This document shows, piece by piece, positions 49,959 to 59,004 of a stretch of DNA of 64,000 bases (position 1 is the first letter of the stretch; each line of letters begins with the position of its first letter). Source of the stretch: Symbiodinium natans (lineage: Eukaryota > Sar > Dinophyceae > Suessiales > Symbiodiniaceae); contig CAJNDS010001558.1 in the NCBI GenBank assembly GCA_905221605.1, positions 541,001 through 605,000 of the forward strand, given 5' to 3'. A program made the position numbers and the translations under genes. A model generated the notes under the pieces. It was not told the DNA's origin, did not search any database, and worked only from the letters and a program-made list of their open reading frames with translations.

Positions 49959-50059
49959 ATCGGTCCACGCCTCGTCGCGCTTGCGGCCGCACTTCCGACA
50001 GAACAGCGAGTCGTCCAGGTACGCGTTGCCGCAACCCGGGCAGTTGGTCTTCTGACAGG
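49959..50059 (-). CDS. Zinc-ribbon exon
   Basis: Minus frame CQKTNCPGCGNAYLDDSLFC then RKCGRKRDEAWTD. The CPGCG and CRKCG pairs, 13 residues apart, form a four-cysteine zinc-ribbon. FCRKCG-type ribbons with this spacing are, from memory, frequent in dinoflagellate and related proteins. The acceptor CCCTAACCCTAG| is the last unit of the adjacent telomeric array; donor GAT|GTGGGG. The rest of the protein is not identified. This is the best anchor for a minus-strand gene. Confidence 0.75.
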
Positions 50060-50064
50060 CTAGG

Positions 50065-50086
50065 GTTAGGGTTTAGGGTTTAGGGT

Positions 50087-50132
<46 letters not shown>

Positions 50133-50160
50133 GGTTTAGGGTTTAGGGTTCAGGCTTAGG
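50065..50160 (+). repeat. Telomere-like array with TTGAGGG block
   Basis: TTTAGGG ends enclose seven TTGAGGG heptamers (50085-50133). Confidence 0.95.
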
Positions 50161-50179
50161 GCTTAGTGGGCTTGATGTT

Positions 50180-50291
50180 GGGATGTCGCCCCCTTCTACT
50201 AACAGTCCTTAATAGTGATTGCAGTGCCCACACCCCCCCCCCCCCCTCCATTATCATCCCTGTTACTGTTAGTCTAAGGGGGAACATCCCA
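50180..50291. mobile_element. MITE-like palindrome, family M1
   Basis: TGGGATGTCGCCCCCTTCTA start, AACAGTCCTTAATAGTGATT arm, end GGGGGAACATCCCAAGC; a C run sits in the loop. Confidence 0.7.
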
Positions 50292-50364
50292 AGCTTGAGG
50301 GAGTTAACCCCCGTTCGGGAGGGTTGAGACCGACAAGACCAGGCCCTGGCTGCAAAGTGTACGC

Positions 50365-50483
50365 TAGATATACATATACATATACATATATATATATATA
50401 TATATATCTAGAAATACATACATATATATATATATGTGTTTAAACATATATGTATATGTATACACACATACACATATACACAT

Positions 50484-50518
<35 letters not shown>

Positions 50519-50637
50519 CATACGTACATACATACATACATACATGCATACATGCATACATACATACATACATACATACATACATACATACATACATACA
50601 TACATACATACATACATACATACATACATACATACAC
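50365..50637. repeat. (AT)n / (CATA)n microsatellite
   Basis: TATACA tracts pass into about 28 CATA units (50520-50635). The MYVC and YIHT frames are artefacts. Confidence 0.95.
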
Positions 50638-50912
50638 TCACCAACATTTTAATGGGAACCTAACATGGACGCACCAAGAACCATAGTAAGGCCGTTAAAC
50701 CCTGAACTCGACACTTTGAAGCACGAACACGCAAGCCCCGTCCTTTGGCTCTGCAACGGCTTCGTCGTCTTGGACTGACGCAAGATGGGGCGCTTGGTCT
50801 TGGAGCTTTCTTGTCCACGTTGCGCAAGGGTTCCGGGGCTTGAACTTCAGGAACGCGGCAAGTCTTCGGGCAGATTTTTCAGCGCTCCGAAGGGAAATTG
50901 GAGCGGGCTCAT

Positions 50913-51037
50913 CTATTTCCAGCCAACCGCGAAGGAATGCTCTTTCATTAACTCGTGCAGCTCAACAAGCTCGGAACCCATGAGAGTGTGACAAGGAAGC
51001 CATGTAGAATCCGTCGTCTCGAAAAAAGCATCCTTCG
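50913..51037 (-). CDS. Probable terminal exon
   Basis: Minus frame AKDAFFETTDSTWLPCHTLM then GSELVELHELMKEHSFAVGW and TAG (50913-50915), after ACTTACCTTAG|. The plus strand offers a strong donor CTAAG|GTAAGT at 51042 and an ATG frame at 50785, so the strand is not certain. Confidence 0.5.
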
Positions 51038-51044
51038 CTAAGGT

Positions 51045-51110
51045 AAGTCCTTTTTGGGTCCCTATATAACATGGCACCTTGAAAAAGGACTCCCAAAAAG
51101 GGAACCTAAT
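51045..51110. mobile_element. Short palindromic element
   Basis: GTCCTTTTTGGGTCCC and the inverse-like GGACTCCCAAAAAGGGAACC, 50 bp apart. Confidence 0.4.
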
Positions 51111-51415
51111 TTTGAGAACGTTAAAAGGCGGCTGCAAACTTCATCGGCTTTATGCCAAGAATAACAAAAGTTACCTACCGTTCGAAGAAAGAGGAAAAGG
51201 CTCATGGAATGGTAGCGATACGAGGGGGTCACCTCCTTTGCCTGCCGCCTTTCCTTGCTACCTTTTTTCATTGACGGTCACAGGGCGAAGCCGACACCCT
51301 CAAATAGGGTTGATTCCAGCTCCGGGGGCCATAAGCCCCAGCACCCGTAAACCCCAAGCCCGAAACCCTAAACTGTAAACCCTGAACGCTGGATCCCTGC
51401 ACAACTCGGACTCAC

Positions 51416-51557
51416 CCTTCATATACAAACATATTGCCTTCTGAGATTGCATGAACCCAGATCCGAAAGTAATCAAGTTGATGAGAGGGCGACGTGCACC
51501 AGAGCCTGAACCCTCTTCGGGAAGAGGGACACCCGAAAACGCAGTTGCTGAGTGCAT
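51416..51557 (-). CDS. Exon-like segment, possible ATG
   Basis: Minus frame MHSATAFSGVPLPEEGSGSG then ARRPLINLITFGSGFMQSQK ends at a strong donor AAGG|GTGAGT. The plus frame MNPDPKVIKLMRGRRAPEPE is also open. Confidence 0.45.
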
Positions 51558-51908
51558 GAGCCCCCAAAGTGTACACACTCAGTTACTAAGAAAACCGTGT
51601 GGGTCCCTAAATCCTTCAACCCCAAGCCCTCCCCCCAGAACATTTCTAGAAAGCCTGAACCCGAAAACTCTATGTCATCAACCCTAAACCTGAAAAATCT
51701 TGGGGCCCTGAACCCTGACCTGAACCCTAAAACCCCAAACTTGGGTCTCAAACTTAGTTGCGCAGTATCCCAGGCGATCGAAAGGTTAACCAGTGGGCCT
51801 GCGGGACTACATAGGGAACATAATCCTCCAACAAAGGTTAAAGGCTCCCTACCTTAAACCCTAGACCCTAGACCCTAGACCCTAAACCCTAAACCCTAAA
51901 CCCTAAAC

Positions 51909-51987
51909 GCAGGGCCTTCCGTCTCCACCCGCTCCGCAAGGCGCCGGAGGATGTCGCGAATCCACCGCCCCTGAGGATCAGAGGGCA
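51909..51987 (-). CDS. Exon-like segment with GTTTAGGG donor
   Basis: Minus frame PSDPQGRWIRDILRRLAERV then ETEGP between AAGTTTCAG| and TGC|GTTTAGGG. Clear GC3 bias. CCCTAAA lies on the left, TTTAGGG on the right. Confidence 0.55.
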
Positions 51988-51993
51988 CTGAAA

Positions 51994-52085
51994 CTTAGGG
52001 TTTAGGGTTTAGGGTTTAGGGTTTAGGGTTTAGGGTTTAGGGTTTAGGGTTCAGGTTTAGGGCTTAGGGTTTAGGATTTTGAGGC
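51994..52085 (+). repeat. Telomere-like TTTAGGG array
   Basis: Eight or more pure heptamers then variants. Confidence 0.95.
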
Positions 52086-52271
52086 GTTGGAGTGTAGGGT
52101 TTAGGTTGTTTTACGGCTAGAAGCAGGACCCCAAAACAAGGGACGTTCATTGGCAAATGTCGGATTCGGGGTCTGAATTTAGGGGTTCGGGGCTTAGGGT
52201 TTCAATTTTCGGTGCTCAGCTTTCCCTTGATAGGGTTTTGGGCTTAGTGCTTGGGGTTGGGTCCGGGGTAC

Positions 52272-52355
52272 TGAAGGGGCGCGCAGCGTGCTTTCAGCTC
52301 GGAACATAGCCACGAACCTCCCGGGTATCTCAAATCCACAGGCTTCGGAGGGGCT
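52272..52355 (-). CDS. Exon-like segment
   Basis: Exactly 28 codons, SPSEACGFEIPGRFVAMFRA then ESTLRAPS, between GGGGTGCAG| and TTCA|GTACCC. The plus frame SEHSHEPPGYLKSTGFGGAL is also open with good sites. Confidence 0.45.
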
Positions 52356-52382
52356 CTGCACCCCAAACCGGTAACCCCAAGT

Positions 52383-52481
52383 TGGGATGTTCCCTCTTGT
52401 ACTAACAGTCCTTAATGGGGATTATCGCACCCCCCACTAGAATCCCCATTAAGGACTGTTAGTATGAGGGGGAACATCCCA
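52383..52481. mobile_element. MITE-like palindrome, family M1 (best copy)
   Basis: Terminal TGGGATGTTCCCTC and GAGGGGGAACATCCCA; inner arms ACTAACAGTCCTTAATGGGG and CCCCATTAAGGACTGTTAGT are exact complements over at least 20 bases. Confidence 0.85.
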
Positions 52482-52724
52482 GGTTGAGAGGCTCTAGGGA
52501 CAGAGGCTTAGGGTTCAGGGATTATGGTTTGGGGTTTGGGGTTTAGACATGGGTCGCACACAGCCCTCCTGCTTCCAAGTTGCAATTCTAATTAGTTTGA
52601 AGGGTTTGGGGAAGTCTTTAAAAGCTTTTTGACATAGAACAACCTTTGTAAACCCCAAGTTGCAGTTCGAATTCGTTTGAAGGGTTTGGGGAATTGGGTT
52701 GCTGTAGCAGCTCAGGGTTTAGAC

Positions 52725-52765
52725 GCCGCAGCCTCCTTCAGCAGCAGCTTGTCTCGCAGCTTCGA
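52725..52765 (-). CDS. Short exon-like segment
   Basis: Minus frame SKLRDKLLLKEAA after a strong pyrimidine-rich acceptor CGCTTCTGCTTTGCCAG|. Confidence 0.45.
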
Positions 52766-52799
52766 CTGGCAAAGCAGAAGCGGATGTCAGCGTCACAGT

Positions 52800-52932
52800 C
52801 TATATTAACTAGTAATAATAAGAAGAGAACATTAATAATGTGTATATATATATATAAATATCAATAAATAAATATATACATAAATTAAAAAATATAAATA
52901 TAAATATAAATATAAATATATATATATACCTG
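52800..52932. repeat. AT-rich low-complexity tract
   Basis: (AT)n and AAATAT repeats. Confidence 0.9.
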
Positions 52933-53000
52933 CTTCTGTGAGAGTGCATGCAGGAAATCAGAGCCGGCTCTGCTAAACAAAGCAGTGCCGGAGATGGGAG

Positions 53001-53206
53001 CCCCCAAATAGTGGGATTCACTTAGTCCCAGACCCCTGGGAGGATCCAAAAAATGGATCCCCTGAAGGGTTCCTAAGGATGACCCAATAGTAGTAGAGGG
53101 TACTATTTGGGGGGCTCTATTTTTTGGATCCTCCCAAGGGGTCTGGGGTAGTAAGGACCCCAATAAGGTACCACCAATTTTCGTCAGCCCCCACATGACA
53201 GGCACA
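53001..53206. mobile_element. Nested palindromic element M7 with M8 end
   Basis: Inverted pair GACCCCTGGGAGGATCCAAA (53030) and TTTGGATCCTCCCAAGGGGTC (53121), nested with CCCCCAAATAGT/ACTATTTGGGGG. 53161-53206 ends CCCCCACATGACAG like M8. Confidence 0.7.
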
Positions 53207-53269
53207 GCCGCAAAAACTCGCCAATCCCGGGGCCTTGGGCACGGCATCGATGGCAGCCCGAAAGGCCAC
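53207..53269 (-). CDS. Exon-like segment beside a MITE end
   Basis: Minus frame VAFRAAIDAVPKAPGLASFC after TTCTGGCGTAG|. The M8 end follows directly. Confidence 0.5.
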
Positions 53270-53353
53270 CTACGCCAGAACTGGAAGCTGCGAAGCAGGG
53301 TTTAGGGTTAAGGGTTTTGGGTTTAGGGTTCATTTTTTAGGGAGGAAAGCTGC

Positions 53354-53462
53354 ACTTGGAGATACATGGGTAGGTAGAAGTAGGGTTATAAGTGCCTTAA
53401 GTGGGGGTCCATTTGTATGATTACAAGACCTAGAACCCTACTTATATCCACCCATGAACTCC
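53354..53462. mobile_element. Probable M2 relative
   Basis: ACTTGGAGATACATGGGTAG and the inverse of TATCCACCCATGAACTCC; shares GTTATAAGT-CCTTAAGT with 55047. Confidence 0.5.
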
Positions 53463-53811
53463 CGGTCAGAAGGGTTTTACGGCTTCATGGCTGTGTAGTC
53501 TCAGGGTTATAAGTTATAGGTTATAGTGTTCTCCCATTCTAACCCTAACCGGCAGGGCTTTCCAACAGAGTTTGCGGGGGGCGTCCCCAACTGTCCACCA
53601 AAAATGCAGGGCAGAGCTGGGGTTCGTGGTTTAGGGCTTATAGGGTTCAAGGTTTAGGGTTTAGGGCTTATAGGGTTTAGGGTTTAGGGCTATTAGGGTT
53701 CAAGGTTTAGGGCTTATAGGGTTCAAGGTTTGGGTTTACGGGCTTGGGGCTTAGGGTGGCTTTCGGGCTTGGAGTTCCCTTGCAAAGCTGATGGTCTGGG
53801 AAGTTGGGAAC

Positions 53812-53889
53812 TCTCCAAGGCCCTCCCAAGTCTGCCTCCACCGTCTTGCGTGTGGCCTTGGGCGGCAGCTTCCTTGAAAGGCCGTTGGG
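53812..53889 (-). CDS. Exon-like segment
   Basis: Minus frame PNGLSRKLPPKATRKTVEAD then LGGPWR after GGGCAAG|. Basic composition. Confidence 0.45.
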
Positions 53890-53894
53890 CTTGC

Positions 53895-53955
53895 CCTAAA
53901 CCCTAAACCCTAAACCCTAAACCCTAAACCCTAAACCCTAAACCCTAAACCCTAA
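53895..53955 (-). repeat. Telomere-like CCCTAAA array
   Basis: Eight pure heptamers. Confidence 0.95.
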
Positions 53956-54062
53956 ATTTGGGGTCTTAGAGGGGGAAGGTTAACGGAACTCCCTAGGCAT
54001 GCTGCCTCCATGAATAAGACTCGTACCTCTAAGGTTTGTACCCTTCATTAACATATGGCTAG

Positions 54063-54160
54063 AGAGCCCAATACCCCGAATTATGGAGTATACCTCAAAT
54101 CATATTAAGGGCCCCTATATATGTTAAGGTATATTCCTTACTTAAGGGGTATTGGGCTCT
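54063..54160. mobile_element. MITE-like palindrome M5
   Basis: Exact terminal inverted repeats AGAGCCCAATACCCC and GGGGTATTGGGCTCT around ~70 bp of TATATTAAGG-rich sequence. Confidence 0.75.
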
Positions 54161-54584
54161 TTGGGCTACTGTAGACATTTTTACATAGGGTCCCCAAAAC
54201 CTTACTATGACCTTTGGGGCCCAAGGTGGAGTCCCATGATGCCCTAAACCCGAAACCCCTAACCCTAACCCCCCCTAGATCCGAAAACTCAAACCCTAAA
54301 CCCTCAAGCCCCTTTAACTTGAAACTAGGCAAATATATATATATATATATATGCATAAAATATATGTGTAGAAAAAAACAGACTTCCCTCGAAGCTTTCC
54401 CAAAACTTTCCCTGGACCTGAACCCTTAATAGCCCTAAACCCTAAATAGCCCTAAACCCTAAACCCCAAGCCCCAAACCCTACAAATCCTAAACCCCATA
54501 AATCCTAAAAAAGCGCCCTAAACTCTCTCATGCCCTCAAGGGGAAGCTTTGGGGTGGCGGACTTCTGGAGAACCAGAACCCTAG

Positions 54585-54930
54585 GGTTTGGGGTTTAGGG
54601 TTTAGGGTTTAGGGTCTCGGGTTTAGGGTTCTGGGCTTAGGGTTTAGGGTTTAGGGCCTGGGGTTTGGGGTTTAGGGTTTAGGGCTTGGGGTTTGGGGTT
54701 TAGGGTTGAGGGTTTAGGGTTTAGGGCTTGGGGTTTGGGGTTTAGGGTTTGGGGTTGAGGGTTTAGGGTTTAGGGCGTGGGGTTTGGGGTTTAGGGTGTG
54801 GGGTTTAGGGTTTAGGGTTTCAGGCTTGGGGTTTAGGGTTTAGGGCTTGCGGTTTGAGGTTTAGGATTTGGGGTTTAGGGTTTAGGGTTAGGGCTTGGGG
54901 TTTGGGGTTTAGGGTTTGGGGTTTGGGGTT
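54585..54930 (+). repeat. Telomere-like mosaic of TTTAGGG, TTTGGGG and CTTGGGG
   Basis: A larger unit of about 50-60 bp, GGGCTTGGGGTTTGGGGTTT plus TTTAGGG copies, is itself repeated four to five times. Confidence 0.9.
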
Positions 54931-55046
54931 TGGCGACCCTAAACGATGACCCCCACACGCACTGACCCCTTTGAGCAGCAGTCTGGCATCCAGCGACCGT
55001 GAGTTCCCCAGACTGTGGCCAACAGAAACACGAAGCCTAAACCCCT

Positions 55047-55179
55047 ACTTGGAGGTTCATGGGTAGTTGTAAGTCGGGTTATAAGTACCTTAAGTAAGGT
55101 TATATATATATATAGAGAGAGAGAGAGTTCCCCTACCTGTTACCTACTTACGTTACAAGTACTCATGAGCCTCCAAGTA
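55047..55179. mobile_element. MITE-like palindrome M2 with microsatellite core
   Basis: ACTTGGAGGTTCATGGGTAG and the inverse of GTACTCATGAGCCTCCAAGT; (AT)n(AG)n in the loop. Confidence 0.7.
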
Positions 55180-55305
55180 ACTCCCCAGGGTTTAGGGTTT
55201 TGGTGTTGGGGTTTAGGGTTCCTAAACCCCCTGGCCCTAAAAACCCCTAAACCTCCCAAAGCCCCCTGAACCCCTCAGGCCCCTTAAGAAGGGTTCAGGG
55301 AGGAG

Positions 55306-55403
55306 CTACGAGCTTCGGGGGGTGCGGCAGAGGGGCGCCGCAAGCGCGTCCAAGAGCCGGCCGATGCTGGCGTCCGCCATCGCACGTTTCAGCCCCAAAC
55401 GGG
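55306..55403 (-). CDS. Probable terminal exon
   Basis: Minus frame RLGLKRAMADASIGRLLDAL then AAPLCRTPRSS and TAG (55306-55308), after CAAAAG|. Strong GC3 bias. Confidence 0.55.
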
Positions 55404-56042
55404 CTTTTGGGACGTGCAGTTGTTTGGGGCGGAATAGCCTCCTTGAGGTTCATAGTTCAGGGCTTAGGGTTTAGGGTTCAGGGTTCAGGGTTTAGGGTGT
55501 AGGGTTTAGAGGTTTAGAGTTTTCAAGGTTTAGGTTTCAGGATTCAAGGCTCAGGGTTTGGGGTTTTGGGTTCAGGTTTCGCGTTCAGGCTTTAGGGCTT
55601 GGAGGCAAGAGAAGTGCACAGTTCGGGCTTAGGGTTTTGGGTTAAGGTCTTAGGGGTTAGGGGTTCCCTAGGCCTTGAACCTGTGCATCTGCTTGAGGTA
55701 CGCGAGCCAATGCTGCGCGGAAAACAGCAAACCAGAGAGCCCCAGTATGCCCCAGTCCTCCCAAAACTCCCAACACCTAGAAAAGACCACCAGACATCCT
55801 CAGCACGACCTGTCGCTTGCTCAAAAAATGAGCGTACCACTCAAGGCCCTGAAGGACTCTGAGCACGATCTATCACCATGCTTCAAAGCTTTGGCAAAAA
55901 AAAAGCTCAGAAAAAACTTCACAAAAGGCACACGACAATCTGGAGTGAGAACCCCAGAACGGAAACCTCTGCCATATAGGGAAACTGCACCATGCTAGCA
56001 CCCCTAAGCCCGAAACTCTAGACCATTAACCATATACCAGAG

Positions 56043-56132
56043 GGTAAACCCTAAACCCTAAACCCTAAACCCTAAACCCTAAACCCTAAACCCTAAACCC
56101 TAAACCCTAAACCCTAAACCCTAAACCCTAAA
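56043..56132 (-). repeat. Telomere-like CCCTAAA array
   Basis: Twelve or more pure heptamers, ending flush at the donor of the 56134 exon. Confidence 0.97.
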
Positions 56133-56133
56133 C

Positions 56134-56169
56134 CTGTGGCAACCCAGCAGGCCTCGCGCCCTCTCGCGC
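56134..56169 (-). CDS. 12-codon exon with CAG|GTTTAGGG donor
   Basis: Exactly 36 bases, AREGARPAGLPQ, between CCCCTTGCAG| and CCACAG|GTTTAGGG. Both sites fit well and the donor is the first telomeric unit. Confidence 0.5.
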
Positions 56170-56624
56170 CTGCAAGGGGGAGGTTGGGGCTTCGGCTCCA
56201 AGCGCGTTACAAAGGAGCCTGTTTCATGGGTTTGGGGTTTAGGGTTTAGGATTTAGGGTTTAGGGTTTAGGGTTGAGGGTTGAGGGCTCCATGGGAACCA
56301 TGTTTGGGGTCTTGCGGACTAGGGTCTGGGCGTGCCAGTCTTAAGGGTTTGATACCTATTTGATCCCTCGTGGAGCCTTAAGACCCCTAGCAGAAACAAA
56401 CGAAACCCTAAACCCTGAGAGCAAACCCACCTCCAAGCCGCGAGCAGCCACCCCAAACCGCCTACACCCCTTGGTCCCCGCATCAACCCGACGTGAACCC
56501 TCTAAACCCTAAACCCTGAGCCCTAAACCCTAAACCCTAAACCCTAGACCCTAACCCTAAACCCTAAAAGGTTTTAGCGGGGTCTAGGAGCTCCACACCC
56601 TCAGCCCCGAAAACAAAGGACAAG

Positions 56625-56672
56625 AATTGAGAACGGCCTCCGGCTCGCCCTCTTTCTCGGTCCGTCGAGCAT
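56625..56672 (-). CDS. Short exon-like segment
   Basis: Minus frame ARRTEKEGEPEAVLNS after CCCTTGCAG|. Confidence 0.35.
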
Positions 56673-57021
56673 CTGCAAGGGTTTCAGGGTTTCAGGGCTT
56701 TAGGACTTAGGATTTGGGGGTTGGGGTTCGGGGTTTGGGGATTGGGGTTTGGGGGGTTGGGGGGGGGGGGGGGGGGGTTGGGGGTGTTTGGTTGGAATAT
56801 TTGTTTTGTTCTTTCATTTTTTTTGGGGGGGAGGGGACGCACTCTGAATCTAGGGCACCAGACTCGAACATCCCCAAACCACCAGACCCTCCAACGGCCC
56901 CAAACAGCTCAGACGCCTAACTTACCGGTGCTTCAGGTCCTTTCACAACTCTAACCCCGAAGCATGCACCCACAACGATGCCTGCAACTGTTCGCTTGCT
57001 CCCCCTTAAGCACCAGTAAGC

Positions 57022-57088
57022 TAGCCCTAAACCCTAAACCCTAAACCCTAAACCCTAAACCCTAAACCCTAAACCCTAAACCCTAAAC
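57022..57088 (-). repeat. Telomere-like CCCTAAA array
   Basis: Nine or more pure heptamers. Confidence 0.95.
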
Positions 57089-57168
57089 CGTGCTCAGCCA
57101 CCTGACGGTGCCGGAGCGGCTGGCTGCGGAGGAGGTGCGGCCTGCATCTGGCACCAAACTGTTGCGAG
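57089..57168. CDS. Exon-like segment, strand unclear
   Basis: Plus frame VLSHLTVPERLAAEEVRPAS then GTKLLRETVL ends |GTTTCAGGG. The minus frame PDAGRTSSAASRSGTVRWLS ends |GTTTAGGG. Either donor lies in the adjacent array. Confidence 0.45.
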
Positions 57169-57330
57169 AGACGGTGTTGGGTTTCAGGGTTTAGGAGGGT
57201 TTAGGGTTTCGGGTTTAGGAGTTTGGGGTTTAGGAGTTTAGGGTTTAGGGTTTGGGGTTTAGGTTCCGGAGTTTAGGAGTTTCGGGTTTAGGGTTTAGGG
57301 TTTAGGAGTTTAGTTTAGGGGTTAGGGATT

Positions 57331-57395
57331 AAGGGCCCATACTCAGCAAAATCCTTTCAAGAAGGTAGATATTGAGGGACCATGTAACTGCCCTT
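57331..57395. mobile_element. Half copy of M4 after a telomeric array
   Basis: Begins AAGGGCCCATACT at the same internal point as the 31686 half copy and ends GGGACCATGTAACTGCCC. Confidence 0.6.
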
Positions 57396-57814
57396 AGACG
57401 TGGGCTGCGCGCAGGCCCCTACGAGGGCTGAGTGGGCTATTGAGACTCATGCATGCTGAGCGTCGCGTTTTGGGATTCCTGGTTTGCGGCTTAGGCTAAG
57501 CACGCATACCCCCCTGTGGGTCCTAGTCGTTGCATTGCGAATTTCACTGCAAGCCTGTGCGATTTCAACGTGAGTCCCATCCCTCCAAAACCCTAAAACC
57601 TAAACCCTAAACCCTAAACCCTAAACCCTAAACCCTAAACCACTAACCCTAACCTCTGTGGAAAGACTCCCAAGCTGAAGACTCCTCGAGTCCCACATAC
57701 TAAGGGGGCCATCCAGGGGTCAAACACTCTCAAGGCCCGAAGCGCCGAAAAAAAATCGCGAAACACTCCAGCCTACAACCCTGTGATTTAGGGGGTTTAT
57801 GGTGTTTTTTTACT

Positions 57815-57920
57815 GCAGGGCTTGGGGTTTGGGGTTTGGGGTTTGGGGTTTGGGGTTTGGGGTTTGGGGTTTGGGGTTTGGGGTTTGGGGTTTGGGGTTT
57901 GGGGTTTGGGGTTTGGGGGT
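57815..57920 (+). repeat. Pure TTTGGGG heptamer array
   Basis: About fourteen GGGGTTT units with essentially no canonical TTTAGGG. Confidence 0.97.
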
Positions 57921-58374
57921 TGGGGCTTTTGCTGCAGGGTTTTGGGTTTGGAGTTTAAGGATTCGGGTTTGATCCCCCCCCCCTCCTCTCCCCCCCCCCC
58001 CCGCAGGAGCCTTCAGGAGGGCTGTCAGATGAAGCAACTGTTGGGGCTGAAGAGGAAACCCTAAACCCTGAACCCTAGTGTACTGTGAGGGAGGTTGAGG
58101 AATCGGGAGGGAGTTTAGATGGGTCTAGATGGGCTTAGATGGGTGTAGATGTTTAGGCGGGGTACTTGGGGGGGGGGGGGGTGTTCAAGGGGGCTCGAGC
58201 TTGCCGGTTTGAAGTGGTGCATTGGGCGGCAGGGACTGGGTGCTGGGGTGGCATGGTATCAAGCGTGAATTTTCCCACAGCCCCCAGAAGCAGCGGTGTG
58301 AACTCTGATCCCTTATAATTACATGGAACTGACCAAGGTTTTACACACAATTCCGAGACCGGTCTGATATAGGG

Positions 58375-58462
58375 GGCTTAATAATTTGACTAGGGGTAGT
58401 ATAGTACAAGTATAAAGGGGCCATAAGGGAATAATATTAGCAGTTATTCCGACCCCCCTACA
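58375..58462. mobile_element. MITE-like repeat, family M10
   Basis: TAATAATTTGACTAGGGGTA then GGGGCCATAAGGGAATA and TTATTCCGACCCCCCTACA, matching 33140-33217. Confidence 0.55.
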
Positions 58463-59004
58463 GTAGATGGGGTGCATTTGGCAGGTTCTCTGGTTTTCGC
58501 AATGCTTGGGCGGGCAGCGTGCTATTTGCGGTTTGAGGGCCTAGGGGTCTTGACGAAAAGAGCCTGAACCACCCTGAACCCTTAACCCTGAACCCTAAAC
58601 CCCAAACCCTAAACCCTAAACCCCAAACCTTAAACCCTAAACTCTAACCCTAAACCCCAAACCCCAAACCCTAAACCCTAACCCTACACCGTACACCCGA
58701 AGCAGCAAGGCGGCGATGGGGGCCTTGCACTGGTTCAAGGGTCTCTCGCAGTCCTCCCTAAGCCTCAAGTTGAGCATGGCATCGTTAAACCCCCCAAAGC
58801 CATAGCCCTTCAGGGTTTAGGGTTTAGGGTTAAGGGTTTAGGGTTCAGGGTTTAGGGTTTAGGGCCTTTAGGGTTTAGGGCTTAGGAAGAGGCAGTCGTA
58901 GGCGGTGACGAAGTAGTATCTTCGCCACTCCCCGTCGTTGGCTTCTTCGGATGGCCCCGTCTAAGTCTCGGAGTCAAGGCCACCCTATGCGCCAAAGAAA
59001 GGGA

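Noticed and set aside
50364-50686. MYVC and YIHT repeat frames
   Set aside because: Translation of the CATA microsatellite.
18642-58037. Frames reading NPKPQTLNPKP or GFRVQGLGFRV
   Set aside because: These are direct translations of CCCTAAA/TTTAGGG and CCCCAAA repeats.
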